Positions 58,476 to 64,000 of a stretch of 64,000 nt of DNA are shown piece after piece. The notes under the pieces were generated by a model, which saw only the letters and a program-made list of their open reading frames with translations, was not told the DNA's origin and did no database searches. The stretch spans positions 518,501 through 582,500 of the forward strand of contig NC_037468.1 of the NCBI RefSeq assembly GCF_008831285.2. The letters run 5' to 3'. The stretch's first letter is position 1. The number at the start of each line of letters is the position of its first letter. Both the position numbers and the translations under genes were made by a program. Origin of the DNA: Nymphaea colorata (lineage: Eukaryota > Streptophyta > Magnoliopsida > Nymphaeales > Nymphaeaceae).

Positions 58476-60660
58476 GAATCTCATTTTGTCTGAAATTGAG
58501 TGCTTTGTGCAATTAACAAGAGGGCTTTGTTCTGACGTGACGTGACTTTCAGCAATTTGAAGTTGCGAGTGCTTTGTGGGCTTTGCACGTCTGATAGTCA
58601 AAGCACTCGCAAAGCGTAGGGCTTTGCTCATGACGTGACATGACGTTAGGTACGAATGCAATAGCGAAAAATGAGGTACGGCCCCACGAAAGCAGCGAGT
58701 CGTTGACCAAGCTTTGGAGCGGTATTCAGCGCCCCCTACATAGATCCGTTGATCCCGTCCCGGCACAGATCTTTTCTTTCTCAATGAAAGAAAAGGAGGG
58801 GTAGGGACACCAGCAAATGACCAAGTTGATCCAGTCGATCCATGATCCACCGAGTGGAAATGGGATGGGTCAAGGTAGGAGCGCCTCTATACTGACCTCT
58901 AGCAATACCGAAAACTTGCTATCGGTATTATACTAGAATTTGATCGCAGCCGATTTTGATCCAACATCCGCCGATCCGCCGCCGCCCCTCACTTGCGGAA
59001 ATAGATGCTTCTTTGACCCTATCCCCTTCCGAATCGTTGGGAGCAGTTCCGGAGTGCGAATCGGAAATCCAATGATTTTCGGATTTGTCTATACCTGCGG
59101 TTCCAATGTGGAAAACTGGGCTGGAAGAATGCGGATTATATGTGATAAAGAAGCTCAGGAGTGGATATCAAGGCATGGCGACTAGTCCGGATACAAAATC
59201 GTACTCGTATCGGATGCGTAGGCAGAGTGAACGAACCACGACTATGTCCCTGGCTGTCCGATTCTTTTTTCATTGCCGAATCTTCCAGTTTAGAGGAGTA
59301 CTATAGAGAAGTTGCTCACGACAAAGAACAAAACCGTTGGGATTCCCAATGGACGTGAGGTGGGCATGCTCTCAACGGGAAACGGCGTTGGAATGGATGA
59401 AGGGGTCAAAGAGATTCCAGCAACTGCTGAAAAACGCGATATAGTCTTTCTTTGATAAGGAAGTATGCCAGGGGACCCAAACCAACGATTTCCCATATCC
59501 CGTGCATCAAAGAGGATTGTTTCGCTGACTGCGCCAGTGAAACCTCCGTCGAGGAGGTAGAGGCACAATGGAAGCGGGACACTTTGACTCGAGGAGCAGC
59601 GAATCAACGAGACTCATGGACGCGGAAGTCTTTTCGGGTACTTCTTTATTCTCGGAGGAACAGAAGGTCAAAATGTTTTCTGGGAATGGGCAGGCAGAGG
59701 AAGACAAATCTGTCTGGAAGATGGCCGTCAAGATATCCAAGTAGTGGCCAATCTTTTTCCGAACCTCGGAGGGTTCCGAAAAAACCCGAAACCTCTCTAT
59801 GGATGGCGTCGGAACGACGGTGGGCCATTTGGAATGATGATGGGTACCATCCGATCCATCGCAAAAAAGGATGGCTTGCTAGGCGGGCTTGCCGAAGAGG
59901 GTGTAGCTGCTGGTGTGGTGCACGAATCCCCTTCCGAGGCGGGATATAGAAGAGGGCAGAAGTGGTTGATTCCCAATATGGACGAAGACTGATTGAGATG
60001 GCTCGACCTGCCCAACTCCGGGCCGGAAACGGATCATGTCTCCTCCATCCCCATGATGAGCCCCACCTCGCTGCCTCTCGTCCTCCCGTTCCGTTTCTTC
60101 CTCCGTCTCGAATTTCCCCAAACAAAAGTCCAAAAGAATGGATGGATCCCCTGATCTATATGCCTGCCTTTGATGGGTCCGAATCCTATCGCCTACTGCT
60201 GCGAGAGAGAAAGACGAGCCACGTCAATATGAGCCATAGTGGACATCAGAATTTCGACTCCGCCATCGAAACTCACAAGGGGCCCGACAGACAACCGGAT
60301 CATTGGGCTTTTTTTTTATGCATTTGCATAGGTAAATGGAAACACTTCCATCCTGGTGTTGGCTAAGCCTTGGCCACTCACTCTGTATATCAATCTAATT
60401 AATAGATGGAAAGCAAGCTTGCTATCGGACTACACACCAGAAGGGTTTTCTTTCTTTTTTGATGACGGGTGAGCGACAGACTACTTTCTAGTAAATAAGG
60501 GTCTATTGCGGATCTGTGGAAAGCGAAAGGTGGAATCGTCAGAGTCATTGCCATCGCATCTGACTTCAGACTAAGAAAAGGAGAGGTCAGGAGAGAGAAG
60601 AGATGTTCAGGAGTACGCCCGGTTCACCAGGTTCTACCTTTAGCAGGTCAAATCCACCTC
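58476..60660. other. Spacer between R10 and the rrn18 fragment
   Basis: CGCAAAG elements lie at about 58500-58630. The remaining 2 kb has several open frames on both strands (for example 59452-59949 +, 59646-60125 -, 59744-59992 +), but no motif I recognise and no group II intron domain V that I could place. The composition suggests coding or intron-derived DNA of unknown origin. A short hairpin (AATACCGA...TCGGTATT) lies at about 58903-58930. Confidence 0.45.
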
Positions 60661-60743
60661 AAAAGAAGAGTTTGATCCTGGCTCAGAACGAACGCTAGCT
60701 ATATGCTTAACACATGCAAGTCGAACGTTGGGGAGCTGGGCAG
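60661..60743 (+). pseudogene. rrn18: Truncated 5' end of mitochondrial 18S rRNA
   Basis: The sequence AAGAGTTTGATCCTGGCTCA followed by GAACGCTAGCTATATGCTTA and ACACATGCAAGTCGAACGTT is the conserved start of plant mitochondrial 18S rRNA. The match continues to GGGGAGCTGGGCAG with a small deletion after AACGTTG, then stops at about 60743. Only about 83 nt are present, so this is a fragment left by recombination. The sequence just upstream may also derive from the true gene's 5' flank. Confidence 0.9.
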
Positions 60744-60807
60744 GCTTCTGATAAAATAGGAGGGAAAGGAGTTGACCCTATAGGCTTGATCGTCGCTCCT
60801 CCCTATC

Positions 60808-61199
60808 ATCTTTCTATTGATGAAGAGGTGACCTCTCCCTCTCCTAGTTCAAGAACAATCTGTGTGTGAATGCTTCAAATCTTCTTCCAAATCCCACTCC
60901 TACGATCAGGGTCAGGACTCTTGAGTTTGAGCTTGTCCGGATCCTGCATCAATCACCCCTATACCAGAATCATCTTTCTGGAGATTCTCTCATCCCTGTC
61001 CCCACTCAGGTTCTTTGGGCTCCTCGACGGCTTCCTGGGTCTTTTCTTTTTCTTCCCGTCGTCGCAGCTTGTGATGATGGGGATGAGTTGGATCAGGAAG
61101 CCCTGGAACCGGAAGGATCCCAGGAAAACTCGGACGAGCTTTTCGCCGCTTTTCTTGAACTAGGAGAGGGAGAGGTCACCTCTTCATCAATAGAAAGAT
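60808..61199. repeat. 48-bp inverted repeat flanking a 296-bp interior
   Basis: Positions 60808-60855 and 61152-61199 are exact reverse complements (left arm starts ATCTTTCTATTGATGAAGAG). The interior holds no recognised gene, although a plus-strand frame at 60866-61255 stays open through the right arm. I found no clear target-site duplication. It starts only 65 bp after the rrn18 fragment ends. Confidence 0.92.
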
Positions 61200-61924
61200 A
61201 TATGCAACAAAAAAGAAGGGCATTCTTTCGATTTTGTCTGGCTGGGAAGTGGTGAAATTGGTCATTCCCCCTGGGGCGGGCCGATGACCATCCATTTTTG
61301 GAGGGAACCTCTGATAATGGATTCGTTCCCCGGGGATTTGGGGGGTTACCCCCCGCAGGATACGACTCCCGCGCGGGTAGCTCACCCGCTTCGCGCTCTC
61401 GAGCGGGGGAGTGCTTCTTTTTCCCATCGGGCGGGCCCGTCTGCACCGGTCAGACCCACCTCAGGTTTCGGAGGGGGACGGGGGAACCGCAGAGTCCTAG
61501 CGAGGTGCCGGCTCAAATCCCAGCGGCGGAGGAGCTTTTTGCCTAGCAGGCTCAGGTACCGGAACGGCGGAGTGGCTCCATGAGGCTCAAGAGCGTGCTG
61601 AGCTCAAAAAGCGGATGAACGCGAGATCCAGGCTTTCGTCGGCATTCGGAGTTGGGTCGGCTTCCTCACCTTCCGTCCTACTTTCCGTCTGAGGCGAAAC
61701 GCCTGATGGAGGTGAATTCGATGACGACTCCAGAAGGGCCTGGCGGACGCTCCACTCCGCAGAGTAGCTTTCCGCCTGAATCAATCAAGGTGGGGTCGGA
61801 GCCTGGCGAAGTGTTTTGCTTCTTCTGATTAGCAGAACTCTTTCGACTGGCGTGGCGCTGCTGGATGCTTCTGAGCCATACACAAACAATAGGAAGAGGA
61901 GAAAGAACCATAAAAAAGCGGTTG
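61200..61924. other. rps1 upstream spacer
   Basis: A GC-rich stretch (about 61260-61560) with overlapping short frames on both strands; none has a motif I recognise. The rps1 frame itself is open upstream to 61865 but lacks an ATG there. Confidence 0.5.
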
Positions 61925-62548
61925 ATGAGCATCTATTTGAGTCGATCATTTCCAAGATCTAATTCCAGTTTTCTCTTATGTAGTGGAAACGCCTTACAAT
62001 CTTCCGTTTTACGCTTAAGGGAAGAAATGTTCTTGGTGGATGCAGGACCTGGGACCCCCAGAATTTGTATGCAAGATGAGCCTACAGGAGTGCCAATCAA
62101 CCGAGCCGCCAGGTTTGAGAATAAGGTTGGATCCCTGGATGTAGTGGCTGGTGAATCACTGATCAAAGAGCGGATTTTGGAGAGATTCTTCATCGATCTA
62201 GTGGCCGGTGAATCACTAATCAAAGAGCGAGCAGCCGCCAGGTTGAATGAGTTGGTGGGATCCACAGATGTAGTGGCTGGTGAACCGCTTCTTCTTCTTC
62301 CACGAAGATTCAGACAAAACCGAGCTTGGATGGAGCTGAACAAGATTTGGCGAACGAATCAAAAGGTGAAAGGGTTTCTGATTGAGAAAGTCAAAGGAGG
62401 TTATTCAGTAGCAATCGCAGGTTTCATTACTTCTCTTCCATTCCGTTCTTTCAACACTCAAAGGATAGCGAATGATCGATTCACCATTGAGAGCATGAAC
62501 CCCAAAAGGACGAAGATGTTGGTCTTGGCAGATTCAACCAAAACTTGA
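61925..62548 (+). CDS. rps1: Mitochondrial ribosomal protein S1
   Basis: This is the small-subunit protein S1 in its plant mitochondrial form, an mRNA-binding component of the mitoribosome. The 207-residue product starts MSIYLSRSFPRSNSSFLLCS, has REEMFLVDAGPGTPRICMQD at residues 32-51, and two VAGESLIKER repeats at about 74-83 and 93-102. VVAGEPLLLLPRRFRQNRAW lies at 116-135, and an S1-fold segment VKGGYSVAIAGF at about 156-167. It ends with NDRFTIESMNPKRT and a short tail. These blocks are specific to angiosperm mitochondrial rps1. I chose the ATG at 61925 because the family starts MSIYLSRS. It is intact. The rrn18 fragment and the 48-bp inverted repeat lie upstream. Confidence 0.96.
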   Translation: MSIYLSRSFPRSNSSFLLCSGNALQSSVLRLREEMFLVDAGPGTPRICMQDEPTGVPINRAARFENKVGSLDVVAGESLIKERILERFFIDLVAGESLIKERAAARLNELVGSTDVVAGEPLLLLPRRFRQNRAWMELNKIWRTNQKVKGFLIEKVKGGYSVAIAGFITSLPFRSFNTQRIANDRFTIESMNPKRTKMLVLADSTKT

Positions 62549-64000
62549 TCCCTAACGTGGAAAAAGAGAAGAGTGAGTGTGAGTTGTTACACCTGTATTA
62601 CAACACCAGCAAGCTACGTATGTCTTCTGGCCAAAGAGAGAACAGAATAGCCGTAGGGAGCAGGATCAAGGTTCATGGCAGGCCGACAAAAGAAGATGGA
62701 TCCGGGCAGGCAGAAGCAGTTGTTTCAAATCCTGCTCCCATTCTCCTTGGTGCTTTCCATCATTCGACCAGAGGGTTCCTGTCGCTACAGAGACAACATA
62801 CTGTTGAAGCGGCAAACAACCAGTGGTTTGGATGGGTATCAAGGCGTTGTTAGGGACCCATTCATTCCATAAATTGAGTCGTAGAGTAGGAAGGGCAGGT
62901 CGCCCCTCCCTCTGAGAAAGGCTCTTCTTGTCGAGTCTTCCGCTTCCAAGGCGAGATGGGGAGAGGAAGAGGTGGCAAGAAGAATGGAAAGGAAGGTCAG
63001 GTCAGGTTGATCAGTGCGCCTCAAAGGCTCTTTTTATGGTTGGGCCTCGGATTCGAAGAAGAAAATGCATCAGTCTCTTTCTTCACTCGCTTGGTCTCTC
63101 TGATCTTGGAGATAGAGGAAAGATCGCCTTGTGGACGATAGGATGCTCTGATGATCAGGATCAAGACATCCCAGTGTGGGGCCTTCCCTTCTCCGTGAGG
63201 ACCCTTGGGGACTTTTTTCCGATGGAACAGGATCTGGAAGCCGATAGGATGTCAGAGGGCCAACTCTGTCATGTGGCTTGTTGCTCATGGCAGACCTGCT
63301 ACAGGTGAGAGGCGGAAAGAGAAAGGGGCCAACCAGGTGCCCGAGTTGTGAAAGAGAGGGGAATCTTTCCTCTTTTCCATATCCAGCTTGTTACGCCCAG
63401 AAAAGCAGCGAGTGTAGCCTACAACTCTTGCTACGACGCCTACTGCGTGCTATGCAAGCCTACATAGCTGAATCAACACTACTAGGATCCAGACCGGTCA
63501 GTGATAGATAGAGACTATGAATAGAGCACTGGTATCAAGCCTATAAGGTCCCCCCGGGATCCTTGAATGTTGACATTAGGTCTTCTCACCTAACCCCTTT
63601 CTCATTCTTCCATTCCTGAGGGCAAAAAATCCATCCTTCCCTCCCCATGGAACCTGTGGAGTCTTGACCTTCTTCAGGCGCAGGTGTCAATTCTTCTAAG
63701 CTCAAAACGTTGAATCCTTTCCTGGCGCGTGGAGGGGACGGTAGCAACCTTCATCCGAGCACACATCAGGAACCGGCATCATATAGCCGCCTTGCCTTGT
63801 GTGGTTTCTGTCCGGTCCGCATGGTAGTGACGTGCCATTGCTGCTCTGCATGGCGCTCCGGCAGGGCGTGATGCGACGATAGATGATGAGAGACTGATCG
63901 ACCTTAGTAGCCTACAGGAGGGTAGCTTGCTTCCAAGCGCTAGCGAAGGAACCGAACCGCGACCCGACCCAACCGGTACCTTCTGAGATTAGATAGATGA
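62549..64000. other. Spacer downstream of rps1
   Basis: No gene was recognised. Frames at 62545-62853 and 62928-63308 (+) follow rps1 but lack a family motif. A short sequence CCTACTGCGTGCTATGCAAG near 63440 also occurs near 51231, as a small dispersed repeat. Confidence 0.5.

Noticed and set aside
59452-60125. Overlapping 150-codon ORFs on opposite strands
   Set aside because: I could not match either strand to a mitochondrial, plastid or retroelement protein, and both remain open through GC-rich composition. I kept the region as unassigned spacer.

Overview
This window is plant mitochondrial DNA, most likely from a flowering plant with a very repeat-rich mitogenome. The evidence is a set of intact or nearly intact mitochondrial genes: ccmB, rps13, rps11, rps1 and the native-type trnS(UGA). 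They are widely spaced in non-coding DNA that also carries a truncated start of mitochondrial 18S rRNA, a decayed piece of plastid ycf4, and decayed nuclear-type retroelements (a LINE, a Ty3/gypsy and a Ty1/copia fragment). Keeping rps1, rps11 and rps13 together, with nearly half the DNA in short modular repeats, suggests an early-diverging angiosperm. A water lily (Nymphaea type) is my best guess; that is an inference, not something I could test.

Layout. 1-4.5 kb: spacer with one perfect hairpin. 4.5-7.4 kb: decayed LINE, minus strand. 7.6-8.2 kb: ccmB, minus. 8.6-13.56 kb: two repeat blocks (R1 minus, R2 plus) set head to head. 13.9-14.26 kb: rps13, minus. 14.3-20.7 kb: spacer with inverted repeats, a frameshifted coiled-coil ORF, an unknown 81-codon ORF and the ycf4 relic. 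20.7-21.14 kb: R3. 21.7-23.3 kb: gypsy relic. 26.8-29.35 kb: R4. 30.56-30.70 kb: copia relic. 32.1-35.9 kb: R5. 37.8-44.5 kb: R6. 45.9-46.4 kb: R7 (minus). 46.4-50.06 kb: R8. 50.24-50.75 kb: rps11, minus. 51.5-52.7 kb: R9. 53.34-53.43 kb: trnS(UGA), minus. 53.9-58.5 kb: R10 (minus). 60.66-60.74 kb: rrn18 fragment. 61.9-62.5 kb: rps1, plus. The rest is spacer.

The notable feature is the repeat family R1-R10, about 28 kb in all. Each block is built from two kinds of short module: a roughly 30-nt unit with cores such as TCAAGACTGTCTTGA, and a 28-nt unit around ATGCCATTAGTACTCAC. Blocks differ in length and orientation but share exact end modules. Five end at one nucleotide position after ...CAAATTGATG. 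R2 and R10, and likewise R6 and R8, have the same two ends but different interiors. Most blocks are bordered by a separate hairpin-forming element containing GCAAAGC...GCTTTGC. This looks like a family of end-defined elements that copy, invert and change length, rather than ordinary tandem satellite. No protein coded in the window is an obvious agent for it. The many 60-90 codon ORFs inside the blocks are by-products of repetition, and I did not call them genes.

The real genes are not an operon. ccmB works in cytochrome c maturation, rps1, rps11 and rps13 belong to the mitoribosome small subunit, and trnS serves mitochondrial translation. Each is separated from the next by kilobases of repeat or spacer, and many codons will probably need C-to-U RNA editing.
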